From Priestia megaterium (GTDB taxonomy: Bacteria > Bacillota > Bacilli > Bacillales > Bacillaceae_H), in assembly GCF_023824195.1 (NCBI RefSeq), contig NZ_CP085447.1:39395-103394 (forward strand): a stretch of 64,000 nt of DNA, given 5' to 3'. The notes beneath the pieces are model-generated. The model saw only the letters and a program-made list of their open reading frames with translations, did no database searches and was not told where the DNA came from. Below are positions 53,001-61,101 of this stretch, piece by piece. The translations under genes and the position numbers were made by a program. Within the stretch, counting starts at the first letter, position 1, and each line of letters opens with the position of its first letter.

Positions 53001-54735
53001 GCGGTTTTAAGAACATTACCGCATCTAAATCCGGTACATCGACGCCCTCTGTTAAAAATCTTGCGTTAGACAAGATACGACATGTATGATCGGGTACATC
53101 AGCTTTTAACCATGAAATCTTTTCATTCTTTTCAAGTGCGTTCATTGAACCATCTGCATGGTCAATTTCCACTTGAAAAGCTTCTGTTTGGTCACCACTC
53201 TCATTGATATACTGGTCTACAACTGTCGAAAACATATCAGTAATAAGCTTAGATTCATTAATTGTTCCAGTAAATGCAATCGCACGTTTCATCGGTTCTC
53301 CAAGTGTTTCATCCGAATGACTCTTACGTTTTACAAGACCATTCCAACAACCAATGATTTTTGTTACATCATCAAACTCCAGTTCAGACTCACGAGCCAA
53401 CATTTGTTGGAATTTCCGAGCAATAACTTCCTCATCGACGGCAAGAACCATTACTTTATAATCTGTTAAAATATCTTTACGAATAGCATCACCAAAACCA
53501 ATACGATAAAGCTCATCTCCATAAATTGCAGGATCATTCATATCAGCAATAACGACTGACATATCTTCTGCTTTACGCTTAGCATCCTCTCCATACACAC
53601 GGGGTGTTGCAGTTTGGTAAAGACGTTTCACAGTTTTGATATTACTATCACTGTGAACTTTCGTAAAAGCACTTGCTTCTTTTCCACTCTCAGTTGCACC
53701 AGTTGTACGATGAGCTTCATCACAGATAACTAAATCGAAATCATAGAATCCATTTTTTTGTGCTTCAATGATTACATCAATGGATTGATAAGTTGAGAAG
53801 ACTGTTAAAAAATTACCAGGCGAATCGCTATTCTCAATTTGAATTTGATAGTCTAATAGCTTCTTATAATCTGTTGTTGCAGGATAACCTAAATCAGCAG
53901 CCGCAATATCCTCCAACTCATTATCTCCCTTGGTTTTAGTAACTTTTCTATCTGAACACACCGCAATTGCATCCATACTGAAATTTGTATCCGCCGTCCA
54001 ACCACGTAAGGTCTGAGATAATAACTGAATACTTGGCACCAAATATAAGACACGGAAGACGCCTTTCTTCTCATCTGCCATTTTCTCAGCAATAGCCATT
54101 GATGTATAAGTTTTTCCAGTACCAGGAGCCATAATCAATTTCCCACGATCTACAGATCTAAATCCCTCTATCACTGCTTCAATAGCTGGTATTTGATGTT
54201 GACGTGGGGTCTTCTTATCTTGAAGCTTAACTTTGTCTGGGTTATTAAAAGAATATGAAGACCAATCAATTTTACTTTCTTTCAAGTCAGATAAAGCAAT
54301 ACGAACGATTGGCTTATTGCGGAACTTTAGCGCATCATCAGCATTATTACTCCATTTATCCGTTGATGTGACAATAATTCCTTCAGAATAATAGTGCTTT
54401 CCTAACTCATTTAGAAATGAATCAATATGTTCTTTTCGAATTGTCGTATCTTCAGAGTAGAACTTACACTGAACCGCAACTAATTCGCCAGTTTCACGTT
54501 TTCTAGCTACTAAATCAACCCCCGTGTCCTTTTTTGGAATATTATAATCCATAGGCACTTCACTTAACTTCCAGACCTTATCAAATAAGCGAGCATACAT
54601 TGGTTCTCTTTCTAAGTATGCAGCAATTAATAACTCAAATAATGTTCCTCTATCACGCTGCTCATGCTTTATTGCATCAATCTCATTCATCAGCGCTACA
54701 AAACTTTTATGATTTTTCAACTCCAAATCCTTCAC
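50047..54735 (-). CDS. LlaGI-like type ISP restriction-modification enzyme (single chain)
   Basis: The 1562-residue protein contains a complete restriction-modification system. An Mrr-like nuclease comes first (D74 in GVDLVARK, then Q89-C-K91). An SF2 helicase/translocase follows: Walker A MAPGTGKTY (G205-T209), D339-E-A-H342, TATPR (375-379) and motif VI QAVGRVMRKSKG (587-598). An N6-adenine methyltransferase has motif I DPFTGTGTF (898-906) and motif IV NPPY (1005-1008). The last 450 residues should be the target-recognition domain. Order and size match LlaGI/LlaBIII, plasmid-borne type ISP enzymes that translocate along DNA and cut when two enzymes collide. All motifs are intact, so activity is expected. 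GTG start with a weak ribosome binding site. Recognition site cannot be predicted. Confidence 0.9.
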   Translation of the reverse strand: MKDLELKNHKSFVALMNEIDAIKHEQRDRGTLFELLIAAYLEREPMYARLFDKVWKLSEVPMDYNIPKKDTGVDLVARKRETGELVAVQCKFYSEDTTIRKEHIDSFLNELGKHYYSEGIIVTSTDKWSNNADDALKFRNKPIVRIALSDLKESKIDWSSYSFNNPDKVKLQDKKTPRQHQIPAIEAVIEGFRSVDRGKLIMAPGTGKTYTSMAIAEKMADEKKGVFRVLYLVPSIQLLSQTLRGWTADTNFSMDAIAVCSDRKVTKTKGDNELEDIAAADLGYPATTDYKKLLDYQIQIENSDSPGNFLTVFSTYQSIDVIIEAQKNGFYDFDLVICDEAHRTTGATESGKEASAFTKVHSDSNIKTVKRLYQTATPRVYGEDAKRKAEDMSVVIADMNDPAIYGDELYRIGFGDAIRKDILTDYKVMVLAVDEEVIARKFQQMLARESELEFDDVTKIIGCWNGLVKRKSHSDETLGEPMKRAIAFTGTINESKLITDMFSTVVDQYINESGDQTEAFQVEIDHADGSMNALEKNEKISWLKADVPDHTCRILSNARFLTEGVDVPDLDAVMFLKPRKSKIDIAQAVGRVMRKSKGKDYGYVILPIGIPAGVNPNTALDNNEKYRVVWEVLNALRSLDERFDATINKLELNTKKPGQIQIIGVGEAPEDGLLINKPESEQLTLFSEEDWSDLERAIYGKIVKKVGNVRYWEDWSKDVADIAQQHMMRIRVMLENKNSEAYKEFCKFLKSLRYNINNSISDSQAIEMLAQHLITKPVFEALFDSYSFVHNNPVSKAMDSILSVLDEQGLVKEQEKLQGFYDSVRVRAGEIDNLKAKQDIIVQLYDKFFRVGFKETTERLGIVFTPVEIVDFIIHSVDDVLKKHFGKSLANEGVHVLDPFTGTGTFITRLLQSGLVDKKDLLRKYTQELHANEIVLLSYYIAAINIEETYHSIMEGDYIPFEGIVLTDTFESAEQKDSFEDEMFGENNTRLKSQQRDPIFAIIGNPPYRIGKNNANDGNENVRYPKLEEDISNTYAKFSNSTAKNTLYDSYIKAIRWSTNRIGEKGVIGFVTNGSFIDSNATNGLRKCLAEDFNYIYVFNLRGDQRTQGEQSRKEGGKIFGSGSRTPIAITILIKDGSENHKIYYHDIGDYLNRNEKLKIISDTKSLANLEWQEIIPDKNFDWINHRDEKYSTFIPLYSEKGERIFNDHGIGAQTARDFWTYGFSRTSVERNVSKLIQNYNSELDRLSNIDDIEEKISSLNTSDNFIKWTRGMRNSFKRGIRFSFDAKKIRYSEYRPFTKKWLYYSPDVVEYPAKYKDKMGEDNKIIFVTGTGIKREFSAIMIDNIPNYHLMDTGQAFLLYDNSNNSTLFSDNNNIYDPIKEKLNLEDLEIFYYVYGVLHSPEYREKYANDLKKSLPRVPILKEKEKYVEIGRKLANLHLNYESIQPFDGVVIEGKTNPSYRITKMKHPKRGVLDKIVFNADITITNIPEKAYEYVVNGRPAIEWIIDQYQVKPDKKSGIIDDPNDYSDDEKYIFNLLLSVINVSVQTVDLVNSLPPLEIEE

Positions 54736-55425
54736 CTATCTTTCATTGAATAACAATTTCTCTATTTTTAATTATAGCAAACAAGACTATTATTTTATCA
54801 CGAAAATAAACAGAGAAGGTTTTAGATAACAATAAAGGCTTTTGAAAATAAAGGTATTTAAAACTATAAGAAACCTTTATAAAAAATTCATTATAAAGTT
54901 AGAGGATTCAAACTATCGAATTGCTGTCATAACAAGCTTTCTTATAAGCGTTGCTCATAGCTTTTATAGAAAATAGTAGCTAACCTAAAAAAAGAGCTCT
55001 TTTTGATTAATACTTTTTTCAAAAAGAGTTCCTTTTTTCATATTAAAATTAATGTCTGAGGCCATATTCCAACTAACTCTTATTCAAAAATTATATTAGT
55101 AATAACTTGAGTGACTTTTTGCATCTAGCACATTTCTTTCTTTATTAATTATAGTGTTCAGGTATATTTTTAAAAAATTTCTATTTATTCAGCATCATAC
55201 CGTCCGTAAAAGTATACTTTTACGGATGCTTTCCTGAACATTAAATTTTAAAAATAAAAGTAACCCTTCAGGGACAAAATGCTGTACCTCACTTTTATTA
55301 TAGCAATAGTTTATGACGATTTTGGCAGCTTTTCCTACATAGTGAATAAACCAGAGAGATTATGCTTATACAATAAATAATTATGTGTGTTGATATTTTT
55401 TAAGGTAAAGGCGGGTTGAAGTTAA
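54736..55425. other. Non-coding region with terminator and palindrome
   Basis: No gene is seen. A hairpin at 54988-55038 (AAAGAGCTCTTTTT and AAAAAGAGTTCC) with a T-run resembles a terminator. A perfect 24-bp palindrome (half TCCGTAAAAGTA) lies at 55203-55226, and its first 15 bases also occur at 37840. Confidence 0.5.
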
Positions 55426-56052
55426 GTGGAAAAAGCACTAAAGAAATCGTTATACGATGCACACTATAAATTGAGCTTAGAATGGCATGATACTAAAAAC
55501 GGTAACTTAACGCCGAATGATGTAGCACCGAGTTCAAACAGACGTGTATGGTGGAAATGTGAGAAAGGTCATGAATGGGAAGCTTCAATCTGCAATCGTA
55601 TCAGAATCAAAGGAGGGAATTGTCCGTATTGTACCAATAAAAGAGTATGTGTTGATAACTGTCTTGCTATATTACGTCCTGAAATAGCGAAGGAATGGCA
55701 TCCCACTAAGAACGGATTGTTAACTCCTTATGATGTAGTTATGAGAAGCTCTAAAAAAGTATGGTGGAAATGCGAGAAAAGTCATGAATGGGAAACTAAA
55801 GTTTGTAACCGTACAAGTAAAAAAGGAAGTGGTTGCCATTATTGTTGTGGCCAAAAAGTTCTCTTTGAAAACTCTATCGTGATTACACACCCTGAATTAT
55901 TAAGGGACTGGCACGCTCTAAAAAACGCTAAAATAAAACCTTCTAATATCTCATACGGTTCAGACAAAAAAGTATGGTGGAAATGCGAGAAAGGCCATGA
56001 ATGGGAAACTAGAGTTTCTGGCCGTACGATGAAAAATAGTGGATGTCCATAT
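55426..56052 (+). pseudogene. Zinc-ribbon repeat protein truncated by IS240-like copy 2
   Basis: About 209 residues remain of a protein built from repeats of the 'probable zinc-ribbon' type (PF14311). Each unit is about 66 residues: E/DWH-x-x-KN...LTP-x-DV...VWWKCEKGHEWE...CPYC. Three units are visible (near residues 12-75, 80-143, 148-208). The third ends in CPY and then enters the IS end, losing its last cysteine. Such repeats often precede an endonuclease domain in homing-type or restriction proteins, which would be the missing part. GTG start; upstream context AGGCGGG. Confidence 0.7.
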
Positions 56053-56913
56053 GGTTCTGGTGCAAAAACCTCAAAACACTTGCAAGTAATCTCTAAATCT
56101 TGGACATACTGATACTACTATTCTAAAAAAGGACGTGACTAGTATGGAAAAGCAAAATTTATTTAAGTGGAAACATTATCAGCCCGACATTATTTTGTTA
56201 ACAGTAAGATGGTACCTGCGGTACAACTTGAGTTTTCGTAACGTAGTGGAGATGATGGAGGAACGTGGCTTATCAATGGCTCACACAACGATTATGCGTT
56301 GGGTTCATCAATATGGACCGGAATTAGATAAAAGGGTACGTCGTCATCTTAGGCCAACAAATGACTCATGGAGAGTCGATGAAACGTATATCAAAGTAAA
56401 AGGTCAATGGATGTATCTGTATCGTGCAGTTGATTCTAAAGGAAATACGATTGATTTTTATCTAAGTAAAACAAGAGATCACAAGGCTGCAAAGTGTTTC
56501 TTCAAGAAAGCTTTGCGGTCTCTTCATGTTTCAAAGCCTCGTGTCATAACTGTCGATAAAAATCCAGCTTATCCTATAGCCATTGAAGAGTTGAAAAAAG
56601 AAAAGAAGATGCCTGTAGGCATCCAAATAAGGCAAGTAAAATATCTCAATAACATAGTAGAACAAGATCATCGTTTTATTAAAAAACGAGTTAGACCTAT
56701 GTTAGGGTTGAAATCCTTTCATACAGCTACATCCATTATTTCTGGAATAGAAGCTATGCATATCATTAAAAAAGGGCAACTTGCTTCACGGAACCAGTCT
56801 GTCCAAAATCAAAAAGAATTCATCCATAAACTGTTTGAATTAGCTTCATAAGCTAGCAAATTAAAGGAAACTGACATTTTATGTTTCAGGAAAGTAGTTT
56901 TTGCACCAGAACC
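56053..56913 (+). mobile_element. IS240-like element, copy 2
   Basis: 861 bp, same ends (GGTTCTGGTGCAAAAAC) and same transposase as copy 1, in plus orientation. Left neighbour is the truncated zinc-ribbon gene, right neighbour the NhaC fragment; no matching 8-base target duplication is seen. Confidence 0.92.
56144..56851 (+). CDS. IS240-like DDE transposase, copy 2
   Basis: 235 residues, identical in sequence to copy 1 (catalytic D79, D138, E173), with the same ATG choice. Confidence 0.92.
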   Translation: MEKQNLFKWKHYQPDIILLTVRWYLRYNLSFRNVVEMMEERGLSMAHTTIMRWVHQYGPELDKRVRRHLRPTNDSWRVDETYIKVKGQWMYLYRAVDSKGNTIDFYLSKTRDHKAAKCFFKKALRSLHVSKPRVITVDKNPAYPIAIEELKKEKKMPVGIQIRQVKYLNNIVEQDHRFIKKRVRPMLGLKSFHTATSIISGIEAMHIIKKGQLASRNQSVQNQKEFIHKLFELAS

Positions 56914-57117
56914 AAATATGACATGGCACGTACGTGTGCAATTACATCCACTTTCGACATTGATGCTGCAAGCACCGTACTGTCAGACAGTGGAGATAAC
57001 TTATCTCCAAAGTATGCACCAGAAAGAACAGCACCAGCTACGATTGGAAGAGGGATACCAAGGCCCTCTCCAATTGCTATCATAGCAATAGTTATCGGAA
57101 GTCGCTTTATTAGAAAT
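56914..57117 (-). pseudogene. Na+/H+ antiporter NhaC internal fragment
   Basis: The minus strand encodes [40 protein letters not shown] and [33 protein letters not shown] is the NhaC-family signature. The piece is cut by IS copy 2 on its C-terminal side and by unrelated sequence on the other. Confidence 0.75.
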
Positions 57118-57176
57118 CTATGGTAAGAGACAGGAGAAAAAGAAACAACAGCGAAACCAAAAGAAACCGTAAATTG

Positions 57177-58280
57177 TTATGACTTTTCTTCATGTTTTCT
57201 AACCTTCCATCGCGAGACCATTAGAAGCACCAGTGGCAGTAAACCGAATAAATACAACGCGACATCTCCCTGTAAATCCCCTAATTTAAACATTTCATTG
57301 ATATTTTTTGGAATCATGGCAATGATGTAGATAACCGGAAGCAAGCCATACATAAATGGACGAATGCTCTTTTTGAAGAGTTGAGCCAGTCCTAAAGTAG
57401 CACCATAGTAGAAGATCGTAAAGGCAGAAAACATTTGCATAATCCATATTACGAGCAACAAAGACTCAAATCGTTCAAAGATCAAACCGGTGACTTCAAA
57501 ACTTCGTATAAGATCAAGTGTCGGCCATGTTCTCGTGACCACTCCATCAACAGATAATGCTCCGATAACCATTACGACCGTTATCAAATAAAAAATCAAC
57601 GGTATAGCAATTCCAATTAGAACGGCTTTTACTGCTTTCTTTGGTTCTTTCATAAATGGCAAAAGGAACAAAATGGTTTCAAAACCAGTGTATGATAAAC
57701 CAGTTGTATGTACTCCTTTTAGTACCGGTTTCACTCCCGCCCCTAGTACCGGGCGTAGATTATCAATTTCAAATATTTTGAAGCTCATCAAGACAACAAT
57801 TATAAAAAAGATAACGGTAATAGGCAAGATAATTTCAAACATTCGGGCGATCGGATTTATTCCGCCAATGATGAGATACAGACCTACCCACATAAATGTC
57901 ATGATGATTGCCCAAGCAGGGGTGCCTTCCAACAATAAAAATGTCAATACTTCTGTTAGCGCACGGATTTGAAACCCACAAGATGCAAAATAATAACATA
58001 CAATAAGCAGACTAAGTAACCCTCCAACCCATTTACCAACAATTTCTTGATTGTATTCATAAAAGGTTTTTCCGGGAAACTGTTGGCTTAATTTAACAAT
58101 GATTACTCCTGCGATCATCGCGATCAGACCGCCTAAAATAACGCTGATCCATATATCTGGGGTTTTCACCTTCTCTACTGCAGTTCTGGGCAAGGTGAGG
58201 ATTCCTACCCCGAATATAGCATTGGTTACAATAACAGTTACTTGGCCAGTCGTGATTCGGTCTTTAAAAATGGTAATCAT
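57177..58280 (-). CDS. GerB-type spore germination permease (orphan)
   Basis: The 367-residue protein is a GerAB/GerKB-like member of the spore germination permease family (PF03845): ten or more membrane helices, N-terminal GQVTVIVTNAIFGVGILTLP, and LLSLLIVCYYFASCGFQIRA. It would recognise germinants within a receptor made with an A and a C subunit. Neither gene is next to it, so it could act with subunits made elsewhere or be idle. The stop lies close to the NhaC fragment. The whole gene lies between oppositely oriented IS copies 2 and 3. Confidence 0.88.
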   Translation of the reverse strand: MITIFKDRITTGQVTVIVTNAIFGVGILTLPRTAVEKVKTPDIWISVILGGLIAMIAGVIIVKLSQQFPGKTFYEYNQEIVGKWVGGLLSLLIVCYYFASCGFQIRALTEVLTFLLLEGTPAWAIIMTFMWVGLYLIIGGINPIARMFEIILPITVIFFIIVVLMSFKIFEIDNLRPVLGAGVKPVLKGVHTTGLSYTGFETILFLLPFMKEPKKAVKAVLIGIAIPLIFYLITVVMVIGALSVDGVVTRTWPTLDLIRSFEVTGLIFERFESLLLVIWIMQMFSAFTIFYYGATLGLAQLFKKSIRPFMYGLLPVIYIIAMIPKNINEMFKLGDLQGDVALYLFGLLPLVLLMVSRWKVRKHEEKS

Positions 58281-58743
58281 TGATGGTCACTTCCTTATTC
58301 ACAATTCAGGGTTGCTACTTTCAAAAAATTCATAACTTCTCATTTTTCCACGCTATTTCTTATAAACGGTACAATTTTATATTTCCAAAAAAGAACAAAA
58401 ATTATGTATATATGTATACATATTAGGTCGACATAATATGTCTTAACAGAAGCTCCCTCTTAAAAACACCATGGGAACTATAAGGGTTCAATCTGACACA
58501 ATTTATTGTTTATGCAGGATTTTATCAATCAAAGTTTGCGCACACTCAAGCGCACCTGGAATCCGTATAAAAAAGTGGGATTTTATGCAACTTCTTATTC
58601 AAGAAAATGGCCTAAAATGGAAATAAGCGCTTATCCTTGTTCCAGGATAGCGCCCAATTGTTGAAGATTAAAGGCTAATGAAGCCTGCTCACAATCTTGA
58701 ACTTTAATACCAATTCGATTAAACGGGGTAAGAGAAAGATGAT
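58281..58743. other. Mostly non-coding; possible gene scrap
   Basis: The promoter side of the GerB gene lies at the left. On the minus strand 58735-58625 an open stretch encodes HLSLTPFNRIGIKVQDCEQA and SLAFNLQQLGAILEQG, then stops, without a start codon. It may be the 3' end of a lost gene. Confidence 0.35.
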
Positions 58744-59010
58744 TTAAAGATTCACTGACTGTTTAAAGTACTTTTCCACTCTTTTATTTGAAACATAACT
58801 ATGCAAAATCATGCCAAAAATGACGATAACGATACCGAACCAAGATAATGGAGAAGGAAGTGGTACCGACAGAAATAGTAGTTCCCCACCTAATGCAAAA
58901 AGCACTTCCATTGATTGAGTTGCTTCCACAGCAGCTAACTTTTGCATATTTCCTCTTACCATATCTGTTGCCATGAAAAACAAGATAGTCGCAACGACTC
59001 CTGAAAAAAG
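58744..59010 (-). pseudogene. C-terminal fragment of a multidrug efflux (EmrE-like DMT) transporter
   Basis: The fragment encodes SGVVATILFFMATDMVRGNM, AAVEATQSMEVLFALGGELL and a last helix before SNKRVEKYFKQSVNL, like the PF13536 group of putative multidrug efflux transporters. The 5' part was removed by IS copy 3. The IS end supplies an in-frame ATG (59043), giving a possible 99-residue hybrid. Confidence 0.65.
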
Positions 59011-59871
59011 GGTTCTGGTGCAAAAACTACTTTCCTGAAACATAAAATGTCAGTTTCCTTTAATTTGCTAGCTTATGAAGCTAATTCAAACAGTTTATGG
59101 ATGAATTCTTTTTGATTTTGGACAGACTGGTTCCGTGAAGCAAGTTGCCCTTTTTTAATGATATGCATAGCTTCTATTCCAGAAATAATGGATGTAGCTG
59201 TATGAAAGGATTTCAACCCTAACATAGGTCTAACTCGTTTTTTAATAAAACGATGATCTTGTTCTACTATGTTATTGAGATATTTTACTTGCCTTATTTG
59301 GATGCCTACAGGCATCTTCTTTTCTTTTTTCAACTCTTCAATGGCTATAGGATAAGCTGGATTTTTATCGACAGTTATGACACGAGGCTTTGAAACATGA
59401 AGAGACCGCAAAGCTTTCTTGAAGAAACACTTTGCAGCCTTGTGATCTCTTGTTTTACTTAGATAAAAATCAATCGTATTTCCTTTAGAATCAACTGCAC
59501 GATACAGATACATCCATTGACCTTTTACTTTGATATACGTTTCATCGACTCTCCATGAGTCATTTGTTGGCCTAAGATGACGACGTACCCTTTTATCTAA
59601 TTCCGGTCCATATTGATGAACCCAACGCATAATCGTTGTGTGAGCCATTGATAAGCCACGTTCCTCCATCATCTCCACTACGTTACGAAAACTCAAGTTG
59701 TACCGCAGGTACCATCTTACTGTTAACAAAATAATGTCGGGCTGATAATGTTTCCACTTAAATAAATTTTGCTTTTCCATACTAGTCACGTCCTTTTTTA
59801 GAATAGTAGTATCAGTATGTCCAAGATTTAGAGATTACTTGCAAGTGTTTTGAGGTTTTTGCAACAGAACC
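59011..59871 (-). mobile_element. IS240-like element, copy 3, with a changed right end
   Basis: 861 bp, minus orientation, otherwise the same as copy 1. The right terminal repeat reads GCAACAGAACC where the other copies have GCACCAGAACC, a one-base change that may reduce transposition. Confidence 0.92.
59073..59780 (-). CDS. IS240-like DDE transposase, copy 3
   Basis: 235 residues, identical to copies 1 and 2 with the full DDE triad. Confidence 0.92.
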   Translation of the reverse strand: MEKQNLFKWKHYQPDIILLTVRWYLRYNLSFRNVVEMMEERGLSMAHTTIMRWVHQYGPELDKRVRRHLRPTNDSWRVDETYIKVKGQWMYLYRAVDSKGNTIDFYLSKTRDHKAAKCFFKKALRSLHVSKPRVITVDKNPAYPIAIEELKKEKKMPVGIQIRQVKYLNNIVEQDHRFIKKRVRPMLGLKSFHTATSIISGIEAMHIIKKGQLASRNQSVQNQKEFIHKLFELAS

Positions 59872-59986
59872 ACTAAATCTGTATAGGAGATTTATAGCAA
59901 TCTACGTCTCTAGATGTATAGTAATAGCAAAGAATTATTATTGAAATTTTCCATGTAAATTAATGGATATCACATGGGGGGTATTT

Positions 59987-60454
59987 ATGAAAAAAGTTTA
60001 TATTGGGGTCATAGCAGCTTTGAGTATATCTATACTCTTGTTTGGTTATAGCTCAAAGGAAAAAGAGATGAAGGAAGACGTAAACTTAGGGTTTGACCAA
60101 GCTAAAAAAGTAGAAGTATCAGCTGTAAATCATCCAGACGTAGTATTAAATACTATTGATAAGCAGCAAGATATAAATACATTTATCAATAAACTAAAAG
60201 TAGATAGATGGAATGTTGTAGAGATCCCTGCCGATGCTAAAAAAGAGAATGTCTATAAAATGTATCAGGAAGGAACTGTTAAATTGGGGGAGTCATCAAA
60301 TAAGGGTAAACAAGAACTTAAACAAGTTGCTACAGTTACTACTTACAAAGGTATTCCTTATATTGACGTTGAAATTAAAAAACTTAATTTAAATCTTAAA
60401 GTTCCAAATGATGTATCTGAATATCTGTCTAGTCAAAGTCAACAGAAACAGTAG
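59987..60454 (+). CDS. Exported lipoprotein-like protein lacking the lipobox cysteine
   Basis: The 155-residue protein starts at ATG 59987 (GGGGGG five bases upstream). Its N-terminus (MKKVYIGVIAALSISILLFG) looks like a lipoprotein signal, but the residue after LFG is Tyr, not Cys (TAT in place of TGT/TGC), followed by SSKEKE as in true lipoproteins. It would stay anchored by the uncleaved signal instead. The rest is hydrophilic with a DUF4362-like or unknown fold (NTFINKLKVDRWNVVEIPAD, EGTVKLGESS). Function unknown. Confidence 0.7.
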   Translation: MKKVYIGVIAALSISILLFGYSSKEKEMKEDVNLGFDQAKKVEVSAVNHPDVVLNTIDKQQDINTFINKLKVDRWNVVEIPADAKKENVYKMYQEGTVKLGESSNKGKQELKQVATVTTYKGIPYIDVEIKKLNLNLKVPNDVSEYLSSQSQQKQ

Positions 60455-60480
60455 TTACATACATAACAGGTATAAGAAAT

Positions 60481-60521
60481 AGAGCCCTAAAAGTGTTGAA
60501 CAATTTTAGGGCTCTATTTCT
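60481..60521 (+). terminator. Terminator
   Basis: AGAGCCCTAAAA (60481-60492) pairs with TTTTAGGGCTCT (60504-60515), followed by ATTTCT. Confidence 0.8.
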
Positions 60522-60677
60522 GTCGATAACGCACATTACGTTAAGTAAATAGTAAAGTATTTTATAAAAATCATTAACTCTTAAACATGACCTTTACAAT
60601 AATTGGATTAACCTTAAAAAATTATTTTTTTCTTGATAATTGAAATTAAGTTATAATAATTGTATATTATGTATATA

Positions 60678-60698
60678 GTGTATATCAATTGCATACAC
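60678..60698 (+). promoter_or_regulatory. Dyad before the GntR gene, probable operator
   Basis: GTGTAT (60678-60683) and ATACAC (60693-60698) flank nine bases, directly upstream of the GntR/ABC operon. YtrA-type regulators repress their own operon from such sites. Confidence 0.5.
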
Positions 60699-60720
60699 AG
60701 TTTAAAAAAAGAGGGTTTCT

Positions 60721-61101
60721 ATGAAAATAATTATTAAAAATGGTTCCGAACAACCGTTATATCAACAAATAAAGGATCAAATTAAAGGTGGAATTCTCCG
60801 TCAGGAATTAAAGGAAGGTGAAAAACTTCCGTCCATTCGTTCATTAGCAAATGATTTACATGTTAGTGTTCTTACAACAAAAAGAGTATATGACGAATTA
60901 GAAAAGGAAGGATTTATTGTAACAACCGTTGGAAAGGGTTCATTTGTAGCATCCGACAACCTAGAGATGTTGTCGGAATCTAAAAGGCACATGATTGAAA
61001 AAAAGCTCTCAGAGGCATGGCAAATGGCTAAAACTCTAGGAATAAATAAACAAGAACTTTATTTAATGATGGATATCATTTTTGAAGAGGATGATGAGTG
61101 A
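60721..61101 (+). CDS. GntR-family regulator, YtrA subgroup
   Basis: The 126-residue protein has a GntR winged helix at residues 10-75 (PLYQQIKDQIKGGILRQELK, LPSIRSLANDLHVSVLTTKR) and only a short tail, as in the YtrA subgroup that represses ABC exporter operons. Its stop overlaps the start of the ATPase gene, confirming the operon. GAGGG precedes the ATG. Confidence 0.88.
   Translation: MKIIIKNGSEQPLYQQIKDQIKGGILRQELKEGEKLPSIRSLANDLHVSVLTTKRVYDELEKEGFIVTTVGKGSFVASDNLEMLSESKRHMIEKKLSEAWQMAKTLGINKQELYLMMDIIFEEDDE

Noticed and set aside
54988..55038. Repeats considered as a CRISPR array or iterons
   Set aside because: Only a single hairpin is present; no regular repeat-spacer series occurs anywhere in the window.
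56881..57126. An 81-codon plus-strand frame starting in IS copy 2
   Set aside because: Its non-IS part is antisense to a clear NhaC fragment, so it is not a real gene.
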